64,000 bases of DNA from Pseudomonadota bacterium. GTDB taxonomy: Bacteria > Pseudomonadota > Gammaproteobacteria > Steroidobacterales > Steroidobacteraceae. The stretch covers positions 5,767 through 69,766 of the forward strand of contig JAEZCR010000207.1 in NCBI GenBank assembly GCA_023433465.1. The letters run 5' to 3'. The notes beneath the pieces are model-generated. The model was not told the DNA's origin. It worked only from the letters and a program-made list of their open reading frames with translations, and did no database searches. Positions within the stretch are counted from its first letter, which is position 1. Every line of letters starts with the position of its first letter. The translations under genes and the position numbers were made by a program. Shown here piece by piece: positions 15,783-24,706 of the stretch.

Positions 15783-16733
15783 TTAACCGCTGCCGCGCGA
15801 ATTGCCGGAAACGAGGGCGCTCGCGAACGCGCGCGCATCGAACTCGCCGAAATCCTCCGCGTGTTCGCCCACGCCGATGAAGCGGATGGGCAGCCCGAGC
15901 TTGCGAGCGATGGCGATGACGATGCCGCCCTTCGCGGTGCCGTCGAGCTTGGTGAGCACGAGACCGGTGACGCCCACGGCTTCGTGGAACTGGATGGCCT
16001 GCGTGAGTGCGTTTTGTCCCTGGTTGGCATCGAGTACCAACAGGACTTCGTGCGGCGCCGAGGGTTCCACGCGTTGGATCACGCGCTTCACTTTTTTGAG
16101 CTCGTCCATGAGGTGCGACTGGCTGTGCAGCCGCCCGGCCGTGTCGATGATCACGATATCCGCGCGCCGCGAACGCGCCGCCTGGACGGCGTCGAACACC
16201 ACAGCGCCCGGATCAGCGCCGGCCTGCTGCTGGATGATGTCGGCGCCCGAGCGCTCGGCCCAGATGCCGAGCTGCTCGATCGCGGCCGCGCGAAACGTGT
16301 CGCCCGCGGCGAGCACCACGTGTTTGTCGGCATCGGCGAAACGCCGCGCCAGCTTGCCGATCGTCGTGGTCTTGCCCGAGCCGTTGACGCCGACGACCAG
16401 CAGCACGAAGGGTTTCTGGCCCGAGATGTCGAGCGGCTTCTGCACGGGCAGCAGGATCGCCGCGATCGAATCGGTGAGGGCGGCGATGAGCCGGTCGACG
16501 TCGTCGAGCTCCTTGCGCGCGACCTTCTTGCGCAGTTCCTCGAGGATGGCCTCCGTGGCTTCGACTCCGACGTCGGCGGTCAGCAGCCGCGTCTCGAGCT
16601 CATCGAGGATTTCATCGTCGATCTTGCGGCCCGGTACGAGGTTCGCGAGATCGTAGGAAAGCCACGATCCCGGGCGGTTGATCTTGGCGCGCATGCGCGC
16701 GATGAAGCCGGTCTTGGCGGAGTCGGAAGACAT
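15783..16733 (-). CDS. ftsY: signal recognition particle receptor FtsY
   Basis: A 316-residue SRP GTPase: the N domain (about 1-110) is followed by the G domain with GVNGSGKTTTIGKLA (G1), DTFRAAAIEQL, IDTAGRLHSQS (G3) and LTKLDGTAKGG (G4/G5). FtsY docks ribosome-bound SRP at the membrane by pairing its GTPase with Ffh. It lacks the long acidic A domain of E. coli FtsY and keeps only a short basic amphipathic start (FIARMRAKINRPGSW) for lipid contact. It heads the ftsY-ftsE-ftsX operon. Confidence 0.97.
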   Translation of the reverse strand: MSSDSAKTGFIARMRAKINRPGSWLSYDLANLVPGRKIDDEILDELETRLLTADVGVEATEAILEELRKKVARKELDDVDRLIAALTDSIAAILLPVQKPLDISGQKPFVLLVVGVNGSGKTTTIGKLARRFADADKHVVLAAGDTFRAAAIEQLGIWAERSGADIIQQQAGADPGAVVFDAVQAARSRRADIVIIDTAGRLHSQSHLMDELKKVKRVIQRVEPSAPHEVLLVLDANQGQNALTQAIQFHEAVGVTGLVLTKLDGTAKGGIVIAIARKLGLPIRFIGVGEHAEDFGEFDARAFASALVSGNSRGSG

Positions 16734-16800
16734 GGTTGGTGCCGGGTGAGAAAACGCGGAGTTGGCGGGCCGGAAGAGTAGCAGCCCGAAACCGCGAGCG

Positions 16801-16830
16801 AAAAAAGAGCGGCCCGGAGGCCGCCCTTTT
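16801..16830 (-). terminator. terminator after the VolA-like lipase gene
   Basis: GCGGCC and GGCCGC pair across CGGA; on the minus strand the stem is followed by TCTTTTTTCG. It lies 20 bp beyond the stop of the lipase gene and insulates the ftsY operon downstream. Confidence 0.8.
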
Positions 16831-16849
16831 ATTCAATGGTGACGGAGAC

Positions 16850-19102
16850 TTACTGCGGCGAGAGGATCGCGGTGTTGGTCACCGCGATCTGCAAGCCGCC
16901 GGACCCGAGGAACGAGGCGAGCTGGGTGCGCGCCTCGACGTACGCGGCGAGGGTCTGCGGCGCCGGGCTCGGAATCGCGATGGTGCCGTGACCGCCTTCC
17001 GTGAAGCGCGTGAGCGCGCGCGCGCCGTTGGGATCGGTCAGGGTTGCCGTGATGGTCGGCAGTCCGAGCAGGTTCGCGAGCCGCAGCGTCGAGGAATTCG
17101 GCACCGCCTGGTCGGTCGGACGCGCGGCGTCGCCCGGCGTGCCCTGGATCATCTGCAGGAGCGTCGGCTTCGTGTTCCAGTTGGCCGTGTAGTTGCAGCC
17201 GTCGCCCGATTCGACCGCGGCCTGCGCCGCATGCACGAACTCCCAGTAGATGGACGTGCCCGGCGGGAAGCCGGCCGCCGCGAGGCCGTTGTTGAGCACC
17301 GGCGAATAACCGGGCGACTGGCGCAGCGTCTCCATGATGCCGCAACCGGCGGCGAAGAATCCGAACGAGCGGATGTTCGCGGCCGCGGGCGTGCCCGCGA
17401 ACGTGCTGCCGACGATGCCGCCGAGCGACCAGCCGAAGAAGTGCATGCGCGTCGCGTCGATGTCGACGGTGTTCGGGTCGCCGTCGAGATTCAGTGTCGG
17501 AGCCGCGCGGGTCAGCGCCATCAGGTTCGCGACCGCCTGGCGGATGTTGTCGCGCGCGGTGAGCGTGCTCGTGAGGTTGATGAAATGCTGACCGGAGGAA
17601 TCCGGCACGCCGTCCGGACCCGCCGCCTGCGTCGTGTTGTTCACGTAGTCGACGTTGAAGGTCGGTTCACCCACGCGGAACGGCGCGGGCAAAGCGGCGT
17701 TCGCCGGGTTCGTGGGCGAGAGCGCGTACAGCGGATCGTTCGGCATGATGCCGTGCAGCGGCAGATCGATGCCGACGATCACGAATCCGGCCGCGGCGGC
17801 GGCGTCGGCGAGCAGGGCGAGCGTGCCGCGATCCTCGGTGATGCCGTGCTGATAGATGACCACCGGCCAGCCCGCGGCGGGCTTCGCCGCCGGCGCGCGT
17901 GGGACGCCAATCAGCATCGGCACGGTGAGCTGCGTCGTCACCTGCGGAATCGGGTTGAAACGCGTGAGGTTGCGTTCGTTCTTCGGATCCTGCAGTCCGG
18001 CGGCCGCCGGCGGCGGGTTCGCTGCGCGCCAGAAGTTGGTGAGCGGCTCGGTGCCGGTGCCCGCGGGTGGCGCGACCGGCGTGCTGAGGTAGTAAGGCAC
18101 GGTGATCGTGCCCACGTGGATGTTCGCGAGATTCGGGCCGGCCGGTCCCGTGATGGCGCCGGTGGTCGCGACCGGGACGGGCAATACCGCGGTCGCGGGC
18201 GGGGCCGCAAGCGCGGTCAACTGGGAGACGACGGCGAGCACGGTTTCGACCGACTGCGTCGTGAAGCTCGACGACACGACGACCGTCGTGGGGTTCACAC
18301 CCGCGCCCTGGGCAGCGCCGAAGTGCGAACGCGCGAGACCGCAGAGCGCGTTGAGACGGGCGTCGGTGATGTTCGCGCAGGTGTTCGCGAGCGCGTTGCT
18401 CTTGATCGTCGCGTAGTCCGCGTCCGGATCGATCGCGGCGCCATTGGTCGCGCGCAGCGCATTCGTCACGAGTACGAGATAACCGACGTCGCGTGGGCGC
18501 GTGGGTCCCGGCGCCGCGTTGTTCGCGAGCAGCGGCCGCAGCGGCACGAGCTGGATCAAGGTGCCGCCCGTGTCGATGTTCGGCGCGACTTCGACACGAT
18601 AATCGACGTCCTGCACGAGCACGCGGCGCACGGGATTACCCGTGATCGGGAGCGCGACCGTGGCCTTGGTCGCCGGATCGATGTCCACTTCGACGAGACG
18701 GATGCCCGCGGCCGCCGTCGTGAGATTGATCGGAGTGGAGAAGCGCAGCTTGATCGGCGCCTGCGTCGAGAATCCATCGAGCGCGTTGACCACGGGTTCC
18801 GTGGTGGTCGTGCCCGGCATGCGCACCGTCGCGGGAAAGAATGCGCTCGAGGGAAGATTCAGCGTGCCGTCCGTCGGCACTCCCGGCGTCGGCGTGAAGT
18901 ATGCGTCGTGCGGATACGGCAGCACGCCCTGGTTAGGCGCGAACAGCGCGCGGTTGGGAGACAGCGTATCGACGAGCGGTGGAGCGAGGTTGCCAGTGGT
19001 TGGATCGGTCGGCGTGATCGCGGGTGGATTGTCCACCGAACTCGAGCAGCCGGCCGCGAACGCGGCGAGGGATATCAGCGCGGCTGCGTGTAGCCTCTTC
19101 AT
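16850..19102 (-). CDS. surface lipoprotein lipase (VolA/Pla-1-like)
   Basis: The ATG at 19102 is preceded by AGGAGCGAGCTC and gives 750 residues; the longer frame from 19204 is unlikely. It starts with a lipoprotein signal (lipobox AAGC, then SSS). The N-terminal third (about 40-330) matches the bacterial virulence-factor lipase N-terminal domain; the C-terminal half is an alpha/beta hydrolase with YQHGITEDRG (oxyanion), FFGWSLGGIVGS (nucleophile Ser), and a late EGGHGTIAIP (His). Related VolA/Pla-1 proteins release fatty acids from lysophospholipids at the outer surface. The upstream region has a TATAAG box. It is monocistronic with its own terminator. Confidence 0.85.
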   Translation of the reverse strand: MKRLHAAALISLAAFAAGCSSSVDNPPAITPTDPTTGNLAPPLVDTLSPNRALFAPNQGVLPYPHDAYFTPTPGVPTDGTLNLPSSAFFPATVRMPGTTTTEPVVNALDGFSTQAPIKLRFSTPINLTTAAAGIRLVEVDIDPATKATVALPITGNPVRRVLVQDVDYRVEVAPNIDTGGTLIQLVPLRPLLANNAAPGPTRPRDVGYLVLVTNALRATNGAAIDPDADYATIKSNALANTCANITDARLNALCGLARSHFGAAQGAGVNPTTVVVSSSFTTQSVETVLAVVSQLTALAAPPATAVLPVPVATTGAITGPAGPNLANIHVGTITVPYYLSTPVAPPAGTGTEPLTNFWRAANPPPAAAGLQDPKNERNLTRFNPIPQVTTQLTVPMLIGVPRAPAAKPAAGWPVVIYQHGITEDRGTLALLADAAAAAGFVIVGIDLPLHGIMPNDPLYALSPTNPANAALPAPFRVGEPTFNVDYVNNTTQAAGPDGVPDSSGQHFINLTSTLTARDNIRQAVANLMALTRAAPTLNLDGDPNTVDIDATRMHFFGWSLGGIVGSTFAGTPAAANIRSFGFFAAGCGIMETLRQSPGYSPVLNNGLAAAGFPPGTSIYWEFVHAAQAAVESGDGCNYTANWNTKPTLLQMIQGTPGDAARPTDQAVPNSSTLRLANLLGLPTITATLTDPNGARALTRFTEGGHGTIAIPSPAPQTLAAYVEARTQLASFLGSGGLQIAVTNTAILSPQ

Positions 19103-19224
19103 GAGCTCGCTCCTGAGAATCTTATATGTGTGCGGAGACCCTCCGGTCGCGGATCCCCTCGTCGTTTGATCGGTAGGGTACGCTTGGGCCCCAAAAGGTG
19201 GCAAGCCACGCAGCGCGGACCTAA

Positions 19225-19872
19225 GTGTTGGTTAGAAGGGCGAAAAGCCGCGGCAACGGCAGAGTTGCGGCAAGCGGCAATGACGCGGGTCTTGGTGCGG
19301 CAAAACGTGCTGCGCAGTCGCGCGTCCTGCGCATCATCGGCGGCCGTCACCGTGGCCGGCGACTGCAATTCCCGCCCGGCGTCGAGATTCGTCCGACACC
19401 CGACCGGGTGAGAGAAACCCTGTTCAACTGGCTTCAGCCGCGGATCGCGGGAGCTCGCGTGCTCGACCTGTTCGCCGGATCGGGCGCGCTCGGTCTCGAG
19501 GCGCTGTCGCGCGGCGCCGGGCACGTGTGGTTCGTCGAACAGAGTCGGCGCGCCGCGGAGGCCATCGAGGCCGTCGCGCGCGAATGGCGCGAAACGTCGC
19601 TGACGGTCGCCCGCGCGGACGCGGTTCGATGGCTGGAACATCGGCCCGCCGCGGCGCCGTTCTTCGAAATCGTCTTCCTCGATCCGCCGTACGACTCGGA
19701 TCTGCTGTCCGCGGCGGCCACCGCGCTCGCGCGCTCGGGCGCCCTGGCGCCGGACGCGCGCATCTACGTCGAACGCCGCGCGCGGGACGAGCTGCCCGCG
19801 CTGCCGGAAGGCTGGAAAGAGCTGCGCGCCGGGCAGGCGGGCGAGGTCGGGTATCATCTGTTCGCAACATGA
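19225..19872 (+). CDS. rsmD: 16S rRNA (guanine966-N2)-methyltransferase
   Basis: Starts at a GTG after a CTAAG sequence; 215 residues. The first 35 residues are basic and probably bind rRNA, then [15 protein letters not shown] (family N-terminus), [15 protein letters not shown], the SAM loop [16 protein letters not shown], and the catalytic [11 protein letters not shown] (NPPY-type). It methylates G966 of 16S rRNA on the 30S subunit. The stop overlaps the coaD start (ATGA), as is common for rsmD-coaD pairs. It is divergent from the lipase gene. Confidence 0.95.
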   Translation: MLVRRAKSRGNGRVAASGNDAGLGAAKRAAQSRVLRIIGGRHRGRRLQFPPGVEIRPTPDRVRETLFNWLQPRIAGARVLDLFAGSGALGLEALSRGAGHVWFVEQSRRAAEAIEAVAREWRETSLTVARADAVRWLEHRPAAAPFFEIVFLDPPYDSDLLSAAATALARSGALAPDARIYVERRARDELPALPEGWKELRAGQAGEVGYHLFAT

Positions 19873-20351
19873 AACGCAGCGCCGTCTACCCGGGGACTTT
19901 CGATCCCATCACCAACGGACACCAGGACCTGGTGCGCCGCGCCGCAAGTGTGTTCGAGCGCGTCATCGTCGCGATCGCCGCGAACCCTAACAAGGCGCCG
20001 ATGTTTTCCCTCGACAAACGCGTCGCCCTCGCGCGCGAGGTGCTGAGCGACATCCGGGGTGTCGAGGTCATGGGTTATTCCGGCCTGACCGTGGAGTTCG
20101 CGCGTCAGCAGGGTGTGCAGGTCGTGGTGCGCGGACTGCGCGCGATCTCCGATTTCGAATTCGAATTCCAGCTCGCCAACATGAGCCGGCACCTGTCGCG
20201 TGACCTCGAGACCGTGTTCCTCACGCCGCAGGAGCAATTCACGTTCATATCATCGACGCTCGTGCGCGAAATCGCCGTTCTGGGGGGAGACGTCAAGGAG
20301 TTCGTGCACCCGGTGGTGGCGGCCGAACTCAAGAAGATGAAGCGAGCCTGA
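19869..20351 (+). CDS. coaD: phosphopantetheine adenylyltransferase
   Basis: 160 residues, the normal length. [15 protein letters not shown] holds the nucleotide-binding TxGH motif and [11 protein letters not shown] the second one. CoaD joins ATP and 4'-phosphopantetheine to dephospho-CoA, the fourth step of CoA synthesis; coaBC for an earlier step is encoded at 27261. It overlaps rsmD by 4 bases and ends 5 bases before ggt. A CTAACAA motif lies in the gene at 19987 in the frame Pro-Asn-Lys. Confidence 0.97.
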   Translation: MKRSAVYPGTFDPITNGHQDLVRRAASVFERVIVAIAANPNKAPMFSLDKRVALAREVLSDIRGVEVMGYSGLTVEFARQQGVQVVVRGLRAISDFEFEFQLANMSRHLSRDLETVFLTPQEQFTFISSTLVREIAVLGGDVKEFVHPVVAAELKKMKRA

Positions 20352-20356
20352 CGCCC

Positions 20357-22066
20357 ATGAAACACCACTCCTCGCGCGCGATCCGCGCCTTCGTTGCCTT
20401 TTTCATCGCCATCCTCGCGGCGCCGCTGATCGCGGCAACGCCCGCGAGCAACGTCCCGGCGAAGGGCCCGGGGAAGGCGGCGATCGCCAGCGCCTATCCA
20501 CTCGCGAGCGAGGCGGGCCACCAGGTGCTCGCGAAAGGCGGCAACGCGTTCGACGCCGCCGTGGCTGTCGCCGCGGCGCTCGCGGTGGTCGAGCCTTCGA
20601 GCTCGGGGCTCGGCGGGGGAGGTTTCTTCCTCGTGCGGCGCGCGAGTGACGGCGCGGAGATCATGATCGATCTGCGCGAGATGGCGCCCGGCGCCGCGTC
20701 GCGCGACATGTACCTCGACAAGGACGGCAACGTGATCCCGGGGCTGTCGCGCGATTCGGCGCTCGCCGCCGGCATCCCGGGCGAGCCCGCCGGCATGGCG
20801 CATCTCGCTGAGAAATACGGCAAGTTGCCGCTCGCGACCAGCCTGCAGCCCGCGATCAGACTCGCGCGTGATGGCTTCCCGCTCTACGAGCGGCTGCGTG
20901 GTGGCATGAATTTCAAGAAAGCCGCGTTCCTCAAGACTCCCGATGCGTCGCGCGTGTTTCTCGTGAAAGGCGAGGTGCCGCCGCTGGGTCACGTGATTCG
21001 CCAGCCGGACCTCGCGGCGAGTTTCGAGGTGCTGGCCGCGAAGGGTGCGGACGGCTTCTACAAGGGCGCCTTCGCCAAAAAGCTGGTGGCGGGCATGCGC
21101 AAGCTCGGCGGCAACTGGACCGAAGCCGACCTGGCTAACTACAAGATCGTCGAGCGAGCGCCGGTCGTCGGCCACTATCGCGGCGCGCGCATCGTGTCGG
21201 GCTCGCCGCCGGCCTCCGGGGGCGTCGCGCTCGTCAACGCGCTCAACATCCTCGAGGGCTTCGATCTCTCGAAGGTCGACAAGGTCACGCGTACGCACCT
21301 CGTGGTCGAAGCCATGCGCCGCGTGCATCGCGACCGGGCCGTGTACCTCGGCGATCCGGATTTCGTCGACGTGCCGGTCGCGCGATTGATCGATCCCAAC
21401 TACGCGGCGGGTCAGCGCGCGTCCATCCGCATGGATCGCGCAATGCCGAGCGACTTGCTGCCGGGTGTCGATGCGCCGCCGCCGGGTCCGTCGACCACGC
21501 ATTTCTCCGTGATCGACAAGGACGGCAACATGGTCGCGGCGACCATCACGCTGAACTTCTTCTTCGGCTCCGGGCTCATGATCCCGGGCACCGGGATCCT
21601 GCTCAACAACCAGATGGACGATTTCTCGGCCAAGCCCGGCGTGCCGAACGGATTCCAGCTCATCGGCGGCGACGCGAATGCGATCGCGCCCGGCAAGCGG
21701 CCGCTGTCGTCGTCGACGCCGACCTTCGTCGAAGGTCCGAACGGTCTGATGATCCTCGGCTCACCGGGCGGCAGTTACATCCCGGGCATGGTATTGCTCG
21801 GCACGCTCGACTTCATGGACGGCAAGAGCGCGCAGGAGATCGTCGCCGCGCCGCGCTTCCATCACCAGTTCTCGCCGGACGTCCTGCAGTTCGAGACGGA
21901 CGCGCTGACGGCCGAGGATCGCAAGTCGCTCGAAGCGCGCGGGCACAAGCTGCGCGAGGGCACGCGCCGCTGGGGCAACATGCAGGTCGTCACCTGGGAC
22001 TACAGAACCGGGAAGGTCGAGGCCGCCTCGGATCCGCGCGGCGCGGGAGTGGGGCTCGTCTACTGA
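20357..22066 (+). CDS. ggt: gamma-glutamyltransferase
   Basis: 569 residues with a signal peptide (FVAFFIAILAAPLIAATP), so it is periplasmic. It begins with the GGNAFDAAVAVAAALAVVEP signature (residues 60-80), has SSGLGGGGFFLV, and the self-processing site GPSTTHFSVIDKDGN in which the Thr near 380 becomes the N-terminal nucleophile of the small subunit; GSPGGSYIPG forms the oxyanion site. It hydrolyses glutathione or transfers its gamma-glutamyl group. It follows coaD closely and may be read through from it, though the pathways only meet through cysteine. Confidence 0.95.
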   Translation: MKHHSSRAIRAFVAFFIAILAAPLIAATPASNVPAKGPGKAAIASAYPLASEAGHQVLAKGGNAFDAAVAVAAALAVVEPSSSGLGGGGFFLVRRASDGAEIMIDLREMAPGAASRDMYLDKDGNVIPGLSRDSALAAGIPGEPAGMAHLAEKYGKLPLATSLQPAIRLARDGFPLYERLRGGMNFKKAAFLKTPDASRVFLVKGEVPPLGHVIRQPDLAASFEVLAAKGADGFYKGAFAKKLVAGMRKLGGNWTEADLANYKIVERAPVVGHYRGARIVSGSPPASGGVALVNALNILEGFDLSKVDKVTRTHLVVEAMRRVHRDRAVYLGDPDFVDVPVARLIDPNYAAGQRASIRMDRAMPSDLLPGVDAPPPGPSTTHFSVIDKDGNMVAATITLNFFFGSGLMIPGTGILLNNQMDDFSAKPGVPNGFQLIGGDANAIAPGKRPLSSSTPTFVEGPNGLMILGSPGGSYIPGMVLLGTLDFMDGKSAQEIVAAPRFHHQFSPDVLQFETDALTAEDRKSLEARGHKLREGTRRWGNMQVVTWDYRTGKVEAASDPRGAGVGLVY

Positions 22067-22085
22067 CGCCCGACTACTGGCGACG

Positions 22086-22910
22086 TCACGCGCGTTTCAC
22101 GGCGCGGCGCCGCGAGGATCTCCGCGCGGGTTTCCTGGCAACCTTGGTTTTCGCGACCTTGGCTTTGACGGCCTTGGCATTGACGGCCTTGGCCAGCCGC
22201 TTCTTCACCAGCTTGATGCGCGTCTTGATCGGCGGCGCGGGTAGTTTGCCCAGCTTGTGCAGGTCGACCGCGCGCCACAGGTACCACGCCGCGACGGAGC
22301 GATAAGGCGCCCAGCGCGCGCCGTATTCGGCGAGCGCGCGCGGCGTGGGCATCCCGCGCAATCCGTACGCGAGCCGGAATCCATTGCGCACGCCGAAGTC
22401 GTCGATGGGCAGTATGTCGGGCCGCCCGAGACGGAACATCAGCAGCATCTCGACCGTCCAGCGACCGATGCCGCGGACCTGCGTGAGGCGCTCGACGATC
22501 TCGTCGTCCGCGAGCGTGTGCAGGATTTCATACGGAGGCACCGTGCCGGCGATGGTCTTCGCCGCGAGGTCCTTGATGCTCGCGATCTTGGCGAACGACA
22601 AACCCACGGCCCGCAGGTTTTCATCGGGCGTCTCGAGCACGAGCTCCGCCTCGAGCAGCGCGGCCGCCGCGCCATCCTTCGCATACAGATTGACGAAGCG
22701 TCCGAAGATGCTCTCCGCCGCGGTGCCGTTCAGCTGCTGGTGCGCGATCGCGCGCGCCAGCGCATGAAAGGGGGTGTGCTCGGCGTTCGGCGTATGAGTG
22801 AACTTGCCGACTGCGCGGATCAATCCGGCAAGAACCGGGTCGACTTTCGCGAGGCGGCGACGGAACGCGGTGAACTCGGCCGCGGTACACATGGCAGTGG
22901 GTGTGGTCAC
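22086..22910 (-). CDS. HhH-GPD DNA glycosylase (AlkA-like) with basic tail
   Basis: 274 residues. The core (about 1-205) is an AlkA-type base-excision enzyme: HALARAIAHQQLNGTAAESI, the helix-hairpin-helix LTQVRGIGRWTVEMLLMF and the catalytic Asp in LPIDDFGVRNG. It should remove alkylated purines. From about 215 the protein runs into a Lys/Arg/Ala tail with repeated KAVNAK, KAVKAK, VAKTKVARK and ends RRSSRRRAVKRA, resembling histone-H1-like C-termini. The tail is absent in E. coli AlkA and probably adds non-specific DNA binding. It lies next to mutM, a second glycosylase gene, on the same strand. Confidence 0.88.
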   Translation of the reverse strand: MTTPTAMCTAAEFTAFRRRLAKVDPVLAGLIRAVGKFTHTPNAEHTPFHALARAIAHQQLNGTAAESIFGRFVNLYAKDGAAAALLEAELVLETPDENLRAVGLSFAKIASIKDLAAKTIAGTVPPYEILHTLADDEIVERLTQVRGIGRWTVEMLLMFRLGRPDILPIDDFGVRNGFRLAYGLRGMPTPRALAEYGARWAPYRSVAAWYLWRAVDLHKLGKLPAPPIKTRIKLVKKRLAKAVNAKAVKAKVAKTKVARKPARRSSRRRAVKRA

Positions 22911-22932
22911 GCGGCCATTCTACGGAACGGGA

Positions 22933-23748
22933 TCACTTCTGACAGTTCGGGCACCAGTAGGTTGATCGTTGCCCCTGCGTGAATTGCTTGATGGGCTTGC
23001 CGCACACGCGGCAGGGCGCGCCTGCGCGTTCGTAGACGTAGAGTTTCTGGCGAAAGTAGCCGGGGTTGCCGTCCGCGCCGACGTAATCGCGCAGCGTGGT
23101 GCCGCCCACCTTCACCGCCATCGCGAGCGTCGCCTTGATCGCACGCGCGAGCTTCGCGCATTCCTCGCGCGTCAACGACCGGGCCCGGCGTCGTGGCCGG
23201 ATCCGCGCGCGGAACAACGCCTCGCTCGCGTAGATGTTGCCCACGCCGACCACGAGTCTGGCGTTCATGATCAGCAATTTGATCGCCACGTTGCGTCGAC
23301 GGGTCACCTTGAAGAGATACTCGCCGTCGAAGGAGTCCTCGAGCGGCTCGGGCGCGAGGCCCCGCAACAGCGGATGGGTCGCCGGATCCTCAGCGGTGAA
23401 CAGCAGGCAGCCGAACCTGCGCGGATCGTTGAAGCGCAACGTCTGTCCCGAATCCAGCTCGATGTCGACGTGGTCGTGCAGGACGCGCGGTGTCTCGCTG
23501 GGAAGTACCCGAAGGCTTCCGGACATGCCGAGGTGCAGGATCAGTGTCCCGCTGTCGGTCTCGATCAGCAGGTACTTTGCGCGCCGACCCGCGCGCAGGA
23601 TCGCGCTGCCCGCCAAGCCCTCAATTCGTGCGATGTCCACGGGCCAGCGCAGGCGCCGCTCATGCACCCTTAAGCGCGCGATGCGTCGCCCCACGACGTG
23701 CGGCTCGATGCCCCGGCGGGTTGTTTCGACTTCAGGTAGTTCGGGCAC
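22933..23748 (-). CDS. mutM: formamidopyrimidine-DNA glycosylase
   Basis: A GTG start gives MPELPEVETTRRGIEPH: Pro2 is the catalytic amine and Glu3 the acid. Further marks are RRAKYLL (Lys near 58), LGMSGSLRV, RFNDPRRFG, GVGNIYASEALF and the C-terminal zinc finger CRVCGKPIKQF...CPNC. It excises 8-oxoguanine and ring-opened purines. Length 271 is normal. The ribosome site is weak. It lies upstream of the AlkA-like gene (23 bp), so both repair enzymes form one unit. The region before its start carries the nested inverted repeats at 23841-23991. Confidence 0.97.
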   Translation of the reverse strand: MPELPEVETTRRGIEPHVVGRRIARLRVHERRLRWPVDIARIEGLAGSAILRAGRRAKYLLIETDSGTLILHLGMSGSLRVLPSETPRVLHDHVDIELDSGQTLRFNDPRRFGCLLFTAEDPATHPLLRGLAPEPLEDSFDGEYLFKVTRRRNVAIKLLIMNARLVVGVGNIYASEALFRARIRPRRRARSLTREECAKLARAIKATLAMAVKVGGTTLRDYVGADGNPGYFRQKLYVYERAGAPCRVCGKPIKQFTQGQRSTYWCPNCQK

Positions 23749-23840
23749 GTCGGAAAGACTTTCGACTCAACGCGGATTCTGAGCGACCCGTCGCAATCGG
23801 TTGCAACTTGCCACCGGGCTCAGGCATCTATTCAGGCACG

Positions 23841-23991
23841 AACGATTGTGGGTGGCGGCGGGACCCTCCTGCAAGAGAACCATGGTGCGTTGCTCATTTA
23901 TCCCTGAGCGAACACTACCGCCGCCACCCCAAGTTCTGACTGCTGTCAAAGCCGCCGGACGCTTTGCCAGCCGCCAGAACCCACAATCGTT
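23841..23991. other. nested inverted-repeat region between mutM and rpmG
   Basis: In the 350-base gap between mutM and rpmG there is no credible gene. Instead AACGATTGTGGGT (23841-23853) is the exact complement of 23979-23991, and GGGTGGCGGCGG (23850-23861) of 23918-23929; the two left arms share GGGT, so the pairings compete at four bases. A third hairpin lies inside (GCTGTCAAAGC / GCTTTGCCAGC, one mismatch, 23943-23971) and a fourth small one (GCTCA/TGAGC). This could be a plus-strand RNA ending at the terminator near 24070, or a minus-strand leader of mutM. Rest of the gap (23749-23840, 23992-24042): nothing recognised. Confidence 0.45.
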
Positions 23992-24042
23992 GCCTTGTTT
24001 GTGGTGAGTTGAGTAGTTGATGCAGTCGAGTGTGGAGAAAAG

Positions 24043-24072
24043 AAAAAGCCCGCCGAAAGGCGGGCTTTTTCG
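24043..24072. terminator. bidirectional terminator after rpmG
   Basis: AAAAAGCCCGCC and GGCGGGCTTTTT pair around a GAAA loop. On the minus strand it ends the rpmB-rpmG transcript; on the plus strand it could end any RNA from the inverted-repeat region. Confidence 0.88.
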
Positions 24073-24100
24073 TTTGTCGGATCGGCAGCCGCCGCGCGAC

Positions 24101-24256
24101 CTACTTGATCTTCGCTTCCTTGTACGCCACGTGCTTGCGCACGACCGGGTCGTACTTCTTCACTTCCATCTTGTCGGGGTGAAGGCGCTTGTTCTTCGTC
24201 GCCACGTAGAAATGGCCGGTGCCGGCGGACGACAGCAGTTTCACTTTTTCACGCAT
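24101..24256 (-). CDS. rpmG: 50S ribosomal protein L33
   Basis: A 51-residue basic protein starting [20 protein letters not shown], with [17 protein letters not shown] and a C-terminal VAYKEAKIK. This is the L33 of the zinc-free type (no Cys pairs). It is a small rRNA-binding protein near the E site of the large subunit. It lies 3 bp after rpmB, the usual rpmB-rpmG operon, and ends before a strong terminator. Confidence 0.97.
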   Translation of the reverse strand: MREKVKLLSSAGTGHFYVATKNKRLHPDKMEVKKYDPVVRKHVAYKEAKIK

Positions 24257-24259
24257 GGC

Positions 24260-24496
24260 TCAGACCTTCTTGCCTTTGGCGCGCAGGTCGGCGAGCACGG
24301 CGTCGATGCCGTTCTTCTCGATCGTGCGCAGGCCGCGCGTGGAAACACGCAGGCTGACCCAACGGCGCTCGGCCTCGATCCAGAAGCGCTGGGTGTGCAG
24401 GTTGGGCAGGAAGCGACGACGCTTCTTGTTGTTGGCGTGGGAAACACGGTTGCCGACGGCAACCCGCTTGCCCGTGACTTCACAGACGCGGCTCAT
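24260..24496 (-). CDS. rpmB: 50S ribosomal protein L28
   Basis: 78 residues, the standard length: [38 protein letters not shown], and [19 protein letters not shown]28 is a structural protein of the 50S subunit. It is the first gene of the rpmB-rpmG operon, transcribed from the promoter at 24562-24590. The leader of about 60 bases has a hairpin next to the start point. Confidence 0.97.
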   Translation of the reverse strand: MSRVCEVTGKRVAVGNRVSHANNKKRRRFLPNLHTQRFWIEAERRWVSLRVSTRGLRTIEKNGIDAVLADLRAKGKKV

Positions 24497-24561
24497 AAAT
24501 CACCACAAAATCAGTAGGTTAACTGACGGACAGCCGACTGAAGGCCGCCGAAAGGGCCGCC

Positions 24562-24590
24562 TTTATACCAGCCATGCCAGACCCGGGCAA
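24562..24590 (-). promoter_or_regulatory. sigma-70 promoter of rpmB-rpmG
   Basis: On the minus strand TTGCCC, exactly 17 bases, then TATAAA. The start point should be near 24555, giving a leader of about 60 bases. Immediately downstream AAGGCGGCC and GGCGGCCTT can pair with one G-G mismatch (about 24540-24562), a possible leader control element. Confidence 0.7.
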
Positions 24591-24706
24591 CTTTCGATTG
24601 ATCGCGCTGTGACCACGCGAGGGTGTGCCAAGGTCAGGAGCGCGCCCGGCGTCCTATGAACCCGATGAAGGGTATGGTTGCCGGTCAGCGGGATCGAGAG
24701 GGGAGC

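Noticed and set aside
23767..23949. 60-residue minus-strand frame upstream of mutM
   Set aside because: It only reads through the inverted-repeat arms; no ribosome site and no recognisable sequence.
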